A DNA stretch of 64,000 nucleotides from Planctomycetaceae bacterium (GCA_947490615.1 CANLHK010000003.1:1-64000); one strand, 5' to 3'. Numbered from the stretch's first letter, positions 1 to 8,967 are shown. Notes: a model not told the origin generated them from the sequence alone. Made by a program: numbers and translations.

Positions 1-42
1 AACCCCGTAAATCACGGGGAAAAGACATGTCCGAGCACCAAA

Positions 43-64
43 GCCCGCTGCCGCAGCAGCGGGC
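43..64 (-). terminator. Possible terminator after tRNA-Val
   Basis: An 8-bp GC-rich stem (43-50 with 57-64) with a six-base loop lies just downstream of the tRNA-Val gene on the minus strand and is followed there by TTT. A second small hairpin (3-8 with 14-19) follows at the window edge. The T-run is short, so the call is tentative. Confidence 0.35.
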
Positions 65-74
65 GCTCGAATAA

Positions 75-148
75 TGGGCGATATAGGATTCGAACCTACG
101 ACCCCACGCGTGTGATGCGTGTGCTCTAGCCAGCTGAGCTAATCGCCC
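75..148 (-). tRNA. tRNA-Val (anticodon CAC)
   Basis: Read on the minus strand this folds into a full cloverleaf. The acceptor arm pairs GGGCGAT with ATCGCCC, the D arm is GCTC/GAGC, the anticodon stem is CACGC/GCGTG around the seven-base loop ATCACAC, and the T arm holds TTCGAAT. Loop positions 34-36 read CAC, which decodes GUG valine codons. The 3' CCA is not encoded. Confidence 0.95.
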
Positions 149-170
149 GACGAACGAGGCAGTGTATAGC

Positions 171-201
171 GAAATCGGGCCCCTTGCGAGGGCCCGATTT
201 C
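171..201 (-). terminator. Inverted repeat downstream of the MFS gene
   Basis: A perfect 12-bp stem (171-182 with 190-201) with a seven-base loop lies 70 bp beyond the stop codon of the MFS transporter. The descending arm ends in GATTTC, so the T residues are inside the stem rather than behind it. It probably ends MFS transcription before the tRNA, or insulates the two genes. Confidence 0.45.
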
Positions 202-269
202 TTGTCTTGAGTTCTCGCCGAGATGCGGTGCATTCCTCGGCGCAGCGTACGGATTGTCGCGCCCGACGC

Positions 270-1532
270 TTAGTGCGCCGACGCTGGCTTTCGCGAGGTG
301 ACCAGCAGCAGGGCGAAGATGACCGTCAACACGACGGGCAGGATCGCGACCTGTCCGAGCGCTTCGAGGCCAGCGCCCGCTTGAATCGTAATCCATTGCG
401 CTGCGAGCTCTGACCCCTTGCCGGCGGCCTTCAGGCTCTCTTGGGTGACTCCCTCAGTGAGGCGTGCTGTGATTCCTTGGTCGTAGAACCGACCGATGAG
501 CGGGAGCGCGAATGCCGCGCTCAGCATTCCAGCGCCTCCCATGATCGCCAACCCGAGGGCTCCCGTGCGCGGGAAGCGTTCGTTGGTGTACCCGAGCATG
601 GTGGGCCAGAAGAAGCAGACGCCGAATGCGAACACGGTTGCCGAGGCGAAGAGCATCGGTCCATGGGTCCGACTCATCAAGAAGAGTCCAGCGGCGCTGA
701 GGATTGCGCTTACGAGAAGCATTCCCATCGGCTGAAGACGATGGACAAACGGCCCCGCGAATTGCCGGCCAACAGCCATCAAGCCGGTGATCCAGACCAG
801 CACGAGAATGCCGTTCACGCCCGCGTTCTCAAGGATGTTCGGGATCCACTGAGTCGGCCCAAGCTCCGTGGCGGCAGTCATCAACATGCAGAGAACCATG
901 ACGAGGAAGATCGGGTTGAGGCAGGCTGCAAACATGCCGCCCGTCGAAACGCCCATCGACACGCGCTCGGTGCGCGGCATCGGCTGGTTCATGAACATCA
1001 TGCCGTACGCGGCCAGCGGCACCAGCATCGTGGCAAACTGCACCTGCCAGCCATATCCCGCCGCGCCCAGCCCGAAGGCGAGCAGGCCGCCGATCACGAT
1101 GCCGCCAGGGAACCAGACATGGAACTGGTTGAGTCGAGTCGTCTTGTTGTCGGGGTAGAGCGCGGCAACCAGCGGATTGCAGGCGGCCTCGACGCCACCG
1201 TTGGCGATGCCGAAGATGAGCGTTCCACCGAAGAGGCTCCAGTAGTCCCACGCGAAGATCGTGAGAAGGATTCCGATGAGGTGTCCGACGAAGGCCAGCC
1301 GCATGATGCGCGCCATTCCCAGCGCGTCGCAGAGCGGTCCGCCGAAGATCATGGCGAGAGTGAATCCCCAGAAGGCGGTGCCATTGATCCATCCCGCCTG
1401 CTCGTTGGTCAGGTGGAATTGTTCGATCCACGCGGTCATCGAGCCGCCTCGCAGCGCGAAGCTCATGGCGGTCACGATCAGGGCCAGACAGCTGGCGTTG
1501 AACAAGCGTGATGGATTCGGTGCGCCGGACAT
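270..1532 (-). CDS. MFS transporter
   Basis: A 420-residue integral membrane protein with about twelve hydrophobic segments and a cytoplasmic loop resembling MFS motif A, GGPLCDALGMARIMR at residues 64-78. It should act in the inner membrane as a secondary transporter of a small solute. The overall look, including LRGG near the first helix, resembles the sugar/nucleoside-type MFS permeases, but the substrate cannot be read from the sequence. An upstream GTG in frame would add 14 residues. The ATG at 1532 is preferred because GAGG lies about eight bases before it. It is transcribed away from tatA and toward tRNA-Val, apparently alone. Confidence 0.85.
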   Translation of the reverse strand: MSGAPNPSRLFNASCLALIVTAMSFALRGGSMTAWIEQFHLTNEQAGWINGTAFWGFTLAMIFGGPLCDALGMARIMRLAFVGHLIGILLTIFAWDYWSLFGGTLIFGIANGGVEAACNPLVAALYPDNKTTRLNQFHVWFPGGIVIGGLLAFGLGAAGYGWQVQFATMLVPLAAYGMMFMNQPMPRTERVSMGVSTGGMFAACLNPIFLVMVLCMLMTAATELGPTQWIPNILENAGVNGILVLVWITGLMAVGRQFAGPFVHRLQPMGMLLVSAILSAAGLFLMSRTHGPMLFASATVFAFGVCFFWPTMLGYTNERFPRTGALGLAIMGGAGMLSAAFALPLIGRFYDQGITARLTEGVTQESLKAAGKGSELAAQWITIQAGAGLEALGQVAILPVVLTVIFALLLVTSRKPASAH

Positions 1533-1704
1533 TCGGGATCCTCGGGGTGCTCTCAGAAAGAAGCAGGGGGACACACTGCAGAGACCTGCCTATCGGTCGC
1601 TCGAATCAAGGTCGATGAATCCGTGATCGATTTCGTGTCTTCGCGGTCGGCGCACTGGGGCGTGACGGTGGGCGCGGCGCACGGGCGAGATTGCCAGTTG
1701 CACC

Positions 1705-1745
1705 GAGAAAAAGAGCAGCGGACGCCTTCGAAGAGCGTCCGCTGC
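1705..1745 (-). terminator. Rho-independent terminator of tatA
   Basis: An 11-bp GC-rich stem (1715-1725 with 1735-1745) is followed on the minus strand by TCTTTTTCTC. It lies 27 bp past the tatA stop codon and reads in the tatA direction. Confidence 0.75.
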
Positions 1746-1771
1746 GGGTGATTCAATGTGTTGTCCGCGAC

Positions 1772-2068
1772 TCAGCGAGTCTGCGAGCGCTCAGTCGTCG
1801 CTTCAGGCGTCGGGAGCGACTGCTCGTGCCCGAGCGAAGCGCGATGCGACGCGGTTTCCTCGCGCCTCATGTCCTGCTTCACATCGTCCTCAGTTTCCTT
1901 GAGTCCCTTCTTGAACTCCTTGATTCCTTGGCCAATCGACTTGCCGACTTCTGGAAGTCTGCGGCCGAAGAGCAAGAGACCGATGACGAGGATGACGACC
2001 CACTCCATTCCGCCTGGAAGGCTGAAGGCGAGCGTCGAAGGAAGGGCAGCGGTGGTGTACGCAAGCAT
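1772..2068 (-). CDS. tatA: Sec-independent protein translocase TatA
   Basis: A 98-residue protein of the TatA/E family, the subunit that forms the protein-conducting assembly of the twin-arginine pathway in the inner membrane. One short N-terminal membrane helix (residues about 21-33) ends in the hallmark FG at 34-35. An amphipathic helix with LPEVGKSIGQGIKEFKKG follows, then a charged, disordered tail. The ATG at 2068 has AGGAG six bases upstream. tatC is not in the window. Likely clients nearby are the multicopper oxidase and SCO1 protein at 46-48 kb, both with RR signal peptides. The gene is divergent from mltA and has its own terminator. Confidence 0.93.
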   Translation of the reverse strand: MLAYTTAALPSTLAFSLPGGMEWVVILVIGLLLFGRRLPEVGKSIGQGIKEFKKGLKETEDDVKQDMRREETASHRASLGHEQSLPTPEATTERSQTR

Positions 2069-2203
2069 GGTTGGCTCCTGAAGTAGCGAGTATACCCCGC
2101 TCTTGCGCCAAGGTCGGAGGCGCGTGAATGCGCGAAAGAATTGTCGGATGCGTCGGTCCAACTGTGCGGCAAGGTCCAAGTTTTTCCCGATACAGTCCCA
2201 ATC

Positions 2204-3565
2204 ATGATGGATCGCACCTCTCTTGGCGGCATGCTTCGCGCTGCCGCCGTCGCCGCGATGGCGATGATCGTTCTGGCAGGATGCCGCACCAATAAGGAGG
2301 TCCCTGGTGACCCCTTCACCCCGACCACAGGTCCGGGACTCGTGAAGTTGGGACCTGGAGATGCGATGCCGGATGTCTCGGCAGCGTTTGCGCGCAAGAC
2401 TTTCTACCTCGAGCGCGCCGCCGACGAGAGCCTGGGTTGGTTCCAAAAGCCCTCGAGTAAGCAATGGTTCCCCTTCAAGAACCAAGGCACGCAGGAGCAG
2501 GTTTGCACGCATGAGCAGGCCGCCTCGAGCGTGGTGGCGTTTCGTGAGCTCTTGACCAACTCGGCCAACGCAGCGGACTTCAGCACCAAGTTCTTCGAGA
2601 TGTTTGAGGTGTGGCAGTCGGTGGGCTACACGGCGCAAAGAGAAGTGCTCTTCACTGGCTACTACTCGCCGATCTTCCAGGCGAGCCGCGAGCCTGACGC
2701 GCGCTTCCAGTTCCCTCTCTACACGCGTCCGACCGATCTCGTCTCTGATCCAGTGACGGGGCAACCACTCGGCCGCAAGATGGCGGACGGCTCGACGCAG
2801 CCGTGGCCAGCGCGCACCGAGATTGAGAAGAGCGGCATGCTCAAGGGCACCGAGCTCGTCTACCTCGAGAGCCAACTCGATGTCTACATCATCCATGTGA
2901 ACGGCAGCGCCAAGCTCATCATGCCCGATCAGTCGGTCATGTTTGTGGGCTATGCGGGCAAGACTGATCGTCCGTACTTCGGGCTCGGTGCAGCGCTCGT
3001 CGAGGCGAAGGCGATTCCCAAGAACCAGCTTTCGCTCTCGGCGATTCGTCGGCTCTATCGCACGCAGCCTGACCTCGTGAACCAGTACATCGAGAAGAAC
3101 GAGTCGTATGTGTTCTTCACCGAGTACCCAGGCGATCGCTGGCCCGCGGGTTCGCTTGGCACGCGCGTGAATGAAGACGCGACGATCGCCACCGACAAGA
3201 CCATCTTCCCGCGTGGCGGACTCACCATGGTCGACACGCGCGCGAACACCTTCACGCGCGGACTCGTCGAGTACAAGAACTTCATGTTCGATCAGGACAC
3301 AGGCGGCGCGATTCGCGCTGCTGGCCGCGCCGATCTCTACATGGGTAACGGTGCAGCCGCAGAGTTGCTCGCGGGCGGACAGGTCGCCAACGGCACGATG
3401 TACTACTTCTTCCTGAAGCCTGAGTTTGTCGCGCAATTCCCGTTGCCCGCGCCGAAGGCTCTGAAGCCACGGCCCGTGACCGCGGATGGAACCACGCCGA
3501 GTAAGGCGAACACCGCGAAGGTCAAGACCAAGACCGCCGCGGTGAGCGACTCCAACGAGAAGTGA
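2204..3565 (+). CDS. mltA: Membrane-bound lytic murein transglycosylase A (lipoprotein)
   Basis: A 453-residue MltA-family enzyme that cleaves the beta-1,4 bond between N-acetylmuramic acid and N-acetylglucosamine and leaves 1,6-anhydro ends. The lipoprotein signal peptide ends in the lipobox LAGC with Cys27, so it should be anchored facing the periplasm. The MltA domain starts with FTGYYSP at 150-156. The C-terminal 3D domain contains FDQDTGGAIRAAGRADLY at about 362-379, with the DTGGA motif that supplies the catalytic aspartate. Two ATGs lie in tandem at 2204 and 2207, and neither has a strong Shine-Dalgarno. The Lys/Ala/Thr-rich last 30 residues are beyond the usual domain end. Active peptidoglycan remodelling fits a planctomycete that keeps a cell wall. 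Confidence 0.93.
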   Translation: MMDRTSLGGMLRAAAVAAMAMIVLAGCRTNKEVPGDPFTPTTGPGLVKLGPGDAMPDVSAAFARKTFYLERAADESLGWFQKPSSKQWFPFKNQGTQEQVCTHEQAASSVVAFRELLTNSANAADFSTKFFEMFEVWQSVGYTAQREVLFTGYYSPIFQASREPDARFQFPLYTRPTDLVSDPVTGQPLGRKMADGSTQPWPARTEIEKSGMLKGTELVYLESQLDVYIIHVNGSAKLIMPDQSVMFVGYAGKTDRPYFGLGAALVEAKAIPKNQLSLSAIRRLYRTQPDLVNQYIEKNESYVFFTEYPGDRWPAGSLGTRVNEDATIATDKTIFPRGGLTMVDTRANTFTRGLVEYKNFMFDQDTGGAIRAAGRADLYMGNGAAAELLAGGQVANGTMYYFFLKPEFVAQFPLPAPKALKPRPVTADGTTPSKANTAKVKTKTAAVSDSNEK

Positions 3566-3592
3566 GCGCTTGAGAGACACCTCTGATTGAAT

Positions 3593-3641
3593 CGCGCGGC
3601 GCGCACGGTGCGGAAGCATCCTGCGCGCCGCGTGTGTTTTT
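3593..3641 (+). terminator. Rho-independent terminator of mltA
   Basis: An 11-bp GC-rich stem (3595-3605 with 3622-3632) is followed by GTGTTTTTC. It sits 30 bp after the mltA stop codon and before the ABC transporter genes. Confidence 0.85.
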
Positions 3642-3664
3642 CGCTGGTCCGTACACTTCGCGCC

Positions 3665-4690
3665 ATGGTTGCTCACGCAGTGTTGCCTTCTCCTCACGCG
3701 CACTCGTCTTCGCAGGGACTCGCGATCGATCTCGTCGATGTGACGAAGACCTACGCGGGTCGCGTGCACGCGCTGCAAGGCGTTTCGATGCAGGTGCGAC
3801 GCGGTGAGATCTTCGGATTGCTCGGCCCTAACGGCGCAGGCAAGTCGACGCTCGTCAAGATCATGACCACGATCGTGCGCGCGACCACCGCCAATGGCAC
3901 GGTGCTCGGCGCGCCTGTGGGACATCGACCAACGCTCGCGCGCGTTGGCTATCTGCCTGAGCACCATCGCTTCCCGCAGTACCTCACAGGTCGACAGTGC
4001 GTCGAGTTCTTCGGCGCGATGAGTCTGATGCGCCGCGCTGCGCGTCGCACGCGCGCGGCGGAGATGCTCGAAGTCGTGGGCATGTCCGCGTGGGCCGATC
4101 GACGCGTGGGTACCTATTCCAAAGGCATGCAGCAGCGCACGGGACTCGCAGCGGCGTTGGTGAACGACCCCGAACTCGTCATCCTCGATGAGCCCACGGA
4201 TGGCGTGGATCCCGTGGGACGACGCGAGATTCGCGATGTGCTCTTGGCGATGCGCGAGCAAGGGCGCACGGTGTTTCTCAACAGCCACCTCCTTGGCGAG
4301 GTCGAGCAACTCAGCGATCGCGTCGCCATCATGCTCAAGGGCAAAGTGGTGAGACAAGGATCCACCAGCGAGCTCACGCACGAGAGCAGGATGTGGCGCG
4401 TGATCATTGATCGTGCGGCACCTGCGTGGGCATCTGAGTTTGGTGTGGTGTCGCTGCTGGCCGACGATGGGCGAACGCCGCTTGCGGATGGGCGCGTGGT
4501 CATTGAGTTCAAGAGCGACGCGGTCGAGCGCGTGCAGGAACTCATCGATCGACTGCGCGCCGAGCGCATTGCGATTCTCGGCGTACGCGAAGCGCGCGAG
4601 TCACTCGAGGATCTCTTCATGCGACTGGTGCGCGATGTCGACGGACGCGCGAAAGCCGTCGGCGCCGAACGCCCCGCGGGAGGACGCTGA
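3665..4690 (+). CDS. ABC transporter ATP-binding protein
   Basis: A 341-residue ATPase subunit of an ABC exporter of the ABC-2 type. Walker A is GPNGAGKST at 54-62. The signature is degenerate (YSKGMQQ at about 151). Walker B is LVILDEP at about 171, followed by the D-loop DGVDP, and the switch histidine is in NSHLLGE near 207. The C-terminal 100 residues form the accessory region seen in antibiotic, Na+ and gliding-type exporters. The ATG at 3665 gives the natural N-terminus. The frame extends upstream to 3587, but that part lies in the mltA terminator. The permease gene starts 2 bp downstream. Substrate unknown. Confidence 0.92.
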   Translation: MVAHAVLPSPHAHSSSQGLAIDLVDVTKTYAGRVHALQGVSMQVRRGEIFGLLGPNGAGKSTLVKIMTTIVRATTANGTVLGAPVGHRPTLARVGYLPEHHRFPQYLTGRQCVEFFGAMSLMRRAARRTRAAEMLEVVGMSAWADRRVGTYSKGMQQRTGLAAALVNDPELVILDEPTDGVDPVGRREIRDVLLAMREQGRTVFLNSHLLGEVEQLSDRVAIMLKGKVVRQGSTSELTHESRMWRVIIDRAAPAWASEFGVVSLLADDGRTPLADGRVVIEFKSDAVERVQELIDRLRAERIAILGVREARESLEDLFMRLVRDVDGRAKAVGAERPAGGR

Positions 4691-4691
4691 C

Positions 4692-5810
4692 ATGGAGCGT
4701 CACGACTTGTATCGCGAGCACCTCACGCTCAAAGACATCGCCATCCAAACGGGCGCGCTCTTCCTGTCGGCCTATCGCGAACTCAATGCGCGCAAACTCT
4801 TTTGGGTCGCGCTCGCACTCAACGCTTTGGTGGTCGGCGCGATCGCTGCGATCGGCATCGACGAGGTCGGCATCTCCGTGTTCGGCTATCGCCTGGGTAT
4901 GCCCGGCGTGAACACGAAGCTGTTTCCCGATGGTGCGCTGCACAAACTCATCATCGACTTCGTCGGCGTTGGATTCTGGCTCTCGTGGCTCTCGACGATC
5001 CTAGCGCTGCTTTCGACGGCCTCGATGTTCCCTGATCTCGCGACGGGTGGCGTCGACACGCTGCTCTCGCGGCCCGTTGGTCGCGGGCGCCTGTTGCTCA
5101 CCAAGTTCGCGACGGGTCTGCTCTTCACGGCGTTACAGGTGACCGTGTTTGCGTTCCTCGCGTTTCTGGTGTTGGGCATTCGCGGCGGCGCGTGGGAGTT
5201 TGGGATCTTCGTCGTGGTCCCCCTGATGGTGATCTTCTTCAGCTACCTCTTCGCCGTGCAAGCGGTAGTGGGATTGATCACGCGCTCGCCGATCGCCTCA
5301 GTGATCGTGGCCTTACTCTTCTGGATCTTCATCTTCCTCATCCACGCAGGAGAGCAGTTCACGCTGCACGGTCGGACCTACTCGCGACTGGAAATCGCTG
5401 CCATCGAGCAGAAGATCGAGACGCTGCAAACCGAAACCGCAAAGTCGGGATTGGTGGCGATGGTCGAATCGCAGCGCGCTGACGCCGACAACTGGTGGCT
5501 GGCGCACACCGTGTTCTTCAGCATCAAGACGCTGGTTCCCAAGACCACCGAGACTGCCGCGCTGGTGTCGCGCGCGTTGGCGGTGAGTGCCAACATCGGA
5601 TCCGAAGAGGACGATGCACAGGACGACACGGAGGCTCGACGGCAGCGCGGGTTCTTCCGCTCGCAGTTCTTCAACGAGCGGAAACTCAAGGCGGCCATCG
5701 AAGAAGAGATGTCGCATCGCCCAGTGTGGTGGGTCGTCGGCACGAGCTTCGCGTTTGAGTGCGTGGTGCTCGTCGTGGGAGTCTGGTACTTCCGCCGACG
5801 CGACTTCTGA
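4692..5810 (+). CDS. ABC-2 type transporter permease
   Basis: A 372-residue membrane protein with about six hydrophobic helices. The first is near residues 35-52, and a group of further helices covers about 90-220. A long soluble loop of roughly 130 residues (about 225-340) lies before the last helix near the C-terminus, ending in YFRRRDF. This is the permease of the exporter whose ATPase is encoded immediately upstream. GGAGGA before the ATG at 4692 overlaps the end of the ATPase gene, so the two are translated together. The loop has no recognised domain and could be periplasmic. The substrate is unknown. Confidence 0.88.
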   Translation: MERHDLYREHLTLKDIAIQTGALFLSAYRELNARKLFWVALALNALVVGAIAAIGIDEVGISVFGYRLGMPGVNTKLFPDGALHKLIIDFVGVGFWLSWLSTILALLSTASMFPDLATGGVDTLLSRPVGRGRLLLTKFATGLLFTALQVTVFAFLAFLVLGIRGGAWEFGIFVVVPLMVIFFSYLFAVQAVVGLITRSPIASVIVALLFWIFIFLIHAGEQFTLHGRTYSRLEIAAIEQKIETLQTETAKSGLVAMVESQRADADNWWLAHTVFFSIKTLVPKTTETAALVSRALAVSANIGSEEDDAQDDTEARRQRGFFRSQFFNERKLKAAIEEEMSHRPVWWVVGTSFAFECVVLVVGVWYFRRRDF

Positions 5811-5817
5811 GCGTGAC

Positions 5818-6630
5818 TTACTTGCCGAGTTCCGCGCCGCGATCGCGGGCAGCGCGCAGTGTTTCCACCATGAGCACATCAAGTCCGCCCGCGCGCGAGG
5901 TCGCGTCGTCGAGTCGCGTCATGCCTGCAGCGGTGGTGCCGCCCTTACTGGTGACCTTGGCGCGAAGCACTTCGGGTGCTTCGCGGGTTTCGGCAAGAAG
6001 CGTCGCAGCGCCGACGAGTGTTTCGCGCGCGAGGACTCGCGCTGTTTCTGGTGGCAGACCAATTTCTTCGGCTGCGAAAGTCCACGCTTCGAGGAAGCGA
6101 TAGAGGAACGCTGGACCTGATGCGCTCACCGCAGTGACCGCATCAAAGAGCTTCTCGGGCACACGGGCGGTTTGGCCGACGGAACTGAAGAGTTGCTCGG
6201 CGCGGACGATGTCGGCTTCGGACACCGCCGCGTCCGACGCAATGGCGGTGATGCCGCGACGAACCGCCGCAGGAGTGTTTGGCATGGCGCGCACTACGCG
6301 CGCAGAACCGCCGAGTGCATCGCGGATCGAGTGACTTCGCACGCCCGCCATGACCGACACGACGAGAGGCCCTTGCGCGGGAATCGCGCCAATCTGCGCG
6401 GCAGCAGCAGCAAAGTTCTGTGGTTTCACAGCAAGGACCACCAGCTCCGCGGACGCGATAGCGCTCGCATCGACCTTGCGAAGCCCCATCGCGTTCGCCT
6501 CTGTCAACCGCGCAGCGTCGGTGTCGAGCGCGCCGATCTCACTTGGTGCTGCGATACCCGAGGCGATGGCACCACGCACGAGCGCATGGCCGACATTGCC
6601 GAATCCAACGATGACAAGGCGTGGCTGCAT
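5818..6630 (-). CDS. proC: Pyrroline-5-carboxylate reductase
   Basis: A 270-residue ProC, of normal length, which reduces 1-pyrroline-5-carboxylate to L-proline with NAD(P)H in the cytoplasm as the last step of proline synthesis. The N-terminus holds the Rossmann motif VIVGFGNVGHA. VLAVKPQ and VRAMPNTPA are the family's cofactor and substrate loops, and the C-terminal half has the helical dimer domain with SGPAFLYRFLEAW and TSKGGTTAAGM. The start at 6630 begins one residue before the Rossmann strand. The upstream in-frame extension is rejected. Its stop is 8 bp from the convergent ABC permease stop. Confidence 0.95.
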   Translation of the reverse strand: MQPRLVIVGFGNVGHALVRGAIASGIAAPSEIGALDTDAARLTEANAMGLRKVDASAIASAELVVLAVKPQNFAAAAAQIGAIPAQGPLVVSVMAGVRSHSIRDALGGSARVVRAMPNTPAAVRRGITAIASDAAVSEADIVRAEQLFSSVGQTARVPEKLFDAVTAVSASGPAFLYRFLEAWTFAAEEIGLPPETARVLARETLVGAATLLAETREAPEVLRAKVTSKGGTTAAGMTRLDDATSRAGGLDVLMVETLRAARDRGAELGK

Positions 6631-6739
6631 CGCCGCAAAGTAGCGAGTTTCTGCCAACGCGCGCAGCCGCAAGGTGCCGCGCCCGCGCACTCTGTGTGCG
6701 TATCGGCGACTGCGGCTTCTCTCGGTACACTGCCTGCTT

Positions 6740-7735
6740 ATGCCACGACCAGGCTTCAGCCCGCTCTATCAGCTGGATTTTGAGAACCCAATTCTCGAAA
6801 TCGAGCGCCAAATCGATGCGATGGAAGAGCGACCCGACGCCGAGCGCTACGCCACCGAACTCGGTCAGCTCTACGAAACGCGCGAAGGTCTGCTGCGGAA
6901 GATTTACCAAAACCTCACACCGTGGCAGACGGTGCGCATCGCGCGTCATCCGTTGCGTCCGCAGACGAGCGACTATGTCTCAATGCTCTGCCGCGATTTC
7001 TGCGAGCTCCACGGCGATCGCTGCTTCGGCGACGATCCCGCCATCCTCACGGGCTTCGCGCGCATCGGTTCGATGAAGTGCATGTTCATCGGGCATCACA
7101 AGGGGCGCACCGTGGCTGAGAAAGTCTCGGCGCACTTTGGCTGCGCGCACCCCGAGGGCTATCGCAAGGCGATGCTCAAGATGAAGCTTGCGGAGAAGCT
7201 CGGGCTTCCCATTGTGACCCTCGTGGATACTCCTGGCGCGTATCCAGGCGTTGGCAGCGAGCAGCGCGGCCAGGCTCAGGCCATCGCGGTGAACCTCATG
7301 GAAATGAGTCGGCTTCGAACGCCGATCGTTTCGGTCGTCATCGGTGAAGGCGGTTCGGGCGGCGCGCTGGGCATCGCGGTCGCGGATCGCGTGGGCATGC
7401 TCGAACACGCGTGGTACTCGGTGATTTCGCCTGAAGGTTGCGCGGCCATCCTCTGGAAAGAGGCGAATGAAGAGACCAACAACCGCGCCGCCGAGTGCCT
7501 TGCGCTCACGGCGCGGCGCAATCTTGAGAACGGTCTCGTCGACGGTGTCATCGCCGAGCCGCTTGGGGGCGCCCATCGTGACGCGCAGCGCGCCGCCGAG
7601 GGATTGCAGACTTGGATCGTCGATCGCCTGCGGGAGTTGTCGCGGGTGAACCCCGAAACACTGGTTCGGCAGCGATTCGAGAAGTTCCGCAAGATGGGCG
7701 CGTTCAGGGACGAGCTCGCGGTTGGCGCCTCCTGA
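6740..7735 (+). CDS. accA: Acetyl-CoA carboxylase carboxyltransferase subunit alpha
   Basis: A 331-residue AccA, which with AccD transfers the carboxyl group from carboxybiotin to acetyl-CoA to give malonyl-CoA, the first committed step of fatty acid synthesis. Family marks include LDFENPILEIERQID at the N-terminus, TPWQTVRIARHPLRPQ, the oxyanion-hole segments VDTPGAYPGVGSEQRGQ and VIGEGGSGGALGI, and SVISPEGCAAILWK. The start at 6740 matches the usual N-terminus. It is divergent from proC with about 110 bp between them, and accD is not in the window. The gene stands alone. Confidence 0.97.
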   Translation: MPRPGFSPLYQLDFENPILEIERQIDAMEERPDAERYATELGQLYETREGLLRKIYQNLTPWQTVRIARHPLRPQTSDYVSMLCRDFCELHGDRCFGDDPAILTGFARIGSMKCMFIGHHKGRTVAEKVSAHFGCAHPEGYRKAMLKMKLAEKLGLPIVTLVDTPGAYPGVGSEQRGQAQAIAVNLMEMSRLRTPIVSVVIGEGGSGGALGIAVADRVGMLEHAWYSVISPEGCAAILWKEANEETNNRAAECLALTARRNLENGLVDGVIAEPLGGAHRDAQRAAEGLQTWIVDRLRELSRVNPETLVRQRFEKFRKMGAFRDELAVGAS

Positions 7736-7879
7736 GTCGCTCGGAAGCACCCGAAAGCGAACGGGTTTGGAGCCGCTGATTCTTCGGCGTTTTTGACGGT
7801 TCCCTCGCGCGCTGCTACGCTCCCGCCCCCCGAGTAGCCGCCGAGCTGGCGGCCTCATCGAGGGAGAGAGCGATACTTC

Positions 7880-8941
7880 GTGGCGAGCAAAAAAGAACCG
7901 ACCAAGAAGGTCTCGGGTAAGGGCGCTGCCAAGGCTGCGACCGCCGCTGCCTCGCCTGCGAAGTCGGGTTCCAAGCCTGCACCCAAGCCTGCACTCAAGA
8001 CTGCTCCTGCGAAGGCTCCAGCGAAGTCCGCGCCGAGCGCGACTGCGAAGACGACCGCGAAGGCTCCTGCGAAACCAGTCGCGAAGCAACCGAGCAAGCC
8101 CGCAGCGAAGGTTGTGGCAAAGGCTCCCGCGAAACCGCTCCCAAAGGCTGGCGCGAGGGTCGCCGCTGCACCTGTTGTCGTTGCGAAGAACGGTGGGAAG
8201 GACGCTGGGAAAAACGGCGCGAAGGTCGCCGCGAAAGTCGAATCGAAGGCTTCGACGAAGCCCGCTGCTGCTCCAAGCAAGGTCGCTCCGAAGGTTGACG
8301 CCAAGCCAGCGAAGGCCAAGCCCGCACCCAACGATCCGCCGCAGATCCCCAAGAAGGGGCCCATTGATTTGTCGCAGCACAAGTCGGTCGCTGAGGCGGC
8401 CGCTGCTGTGGCAATCTCTCGCGGCGGGATCACTGAGCACATCATGATCAACGGCCGGCGCGTGCGGGTGATCTCGACCAAGACCATCACGGTCCCGAAG
8501 AAGTCAAAGTCTGCAGCGGCCGCAGTCGTCATCCCACCCAACGAGAACGAGATTCGGCTGATCAAGACCAAGCTTGGAAAGAAGGAGCTCGATGAGTATC
8601 GCGTGCTCCTGCACACCAAGCGTCGGCAGCTCATCGGCATGCTCAATGGCATGGAAGATGAAGCGCTGCGCTCGTCGGGCGGCAATCTCTCGAACATGCC
8701 TGTGCACATGGCCGACATGGGTTCGGATGTGTACGAGCAGGACTTCACGCTCGGCATGGCTGAGACTGAGCGCGCGATCATCACCGAGATCGACGCGGCG
8801 CTGCAGCGCATCGAAGACAAGGCGTTTGGCGTCTGCCAGATGACAGGCAAGCCGATCGCGAAGGCACGCCTCGACGCCAAGCCGTGGGCGAAGTACACGA
8901 TCGAAGCCGAGCGAATCGCTGAATCCAGCGGCTCGCGCTGA
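7880..8941 (+). CDS. DksA/TraR-like protein with a Lys/Ala/Pro-rich N-terminal tail
   Basis: A 353-residue fusion-like protein. Residues 1-150 are made almost wholly of Ala, Lys, Pro and Ser in short AKAP-type repeats, like histone H1 or the tails of some bacterial nucleoid proteins. After a linker (about 150-230) comes a DksA/TraR-like domain: an acidic coiled-coil hairpin and a C-terminal zinc-finger-like end. Only one of the four expected cysteines remains (FGVCQMTGKPI near 319), while the RLDAKPWA segment is kept. The basic tail suggests binding to DNA or RNA; the other half could contact the secondary channel of RNA polymerase. Both roles are inferred. The start is a GTG with GGGAGAG upstream. 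Confidence 0.8.
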   Translation: MASKKEPTKKVSGKGAAKAATAAASPAKSGSKPAPKPALKTAPAKAPAKSAPSATAKTTAKAPAKPVAKQPSKPAAKVVAKAPAKPLPKAGARVAAAPVVVAKNGGKDAGKNGAKVAAKVESKASTKPAAAPSKVAPKVDAKPAKAKPAPNDPPQIPKKGPIDLSQHKSVAEAAAAVAISRGGITEHIMINGRRVRVISTKTITVPKKSKSAAAAVVIPPNENEIRLIKTKLGKKELDEYRVLLHTKRRQLIGMLNGMEDEALRSSGGNLSNMPVHMADMGSDVYEQDFTLGMAETERAIITEIDAALQRIEDKAFGVCQMTGKPIAKARLDAKPWAKYTIEAERIAESSGSR

Positions 8942-8967
8942 CCCAACGCCACCCTCCATGACCATCC

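Noticed and set aside
441-1511. 356-codon open frame antisense to the MFS transporter
   Set aside because: Arg/Glu/His-rich composition with no family motif; it is the shadow of the transporter gene on the other strand, as is common in GC-rich DNA.
2069-4381. Upstream extension of the tatA frame to 869 codons
   Set aside because: It runs antisense through mltA and the ABC ATPase; a good Shine-Dalgarno and the TatA N-terminus fix the start at 2068.
7772-7794. Hairpin plus T-run after accA
   Set aside because: The stem is only four base pairs with a nine-base loop, too weak to call a terminator despite the following TTTTT.
7900-8330. DNA repeats in the DksA-like gene as a mobile or CRISPR repeat
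   Set aside because: They are explained by coding of the Ala/Lys/Pro-rich protein tail.
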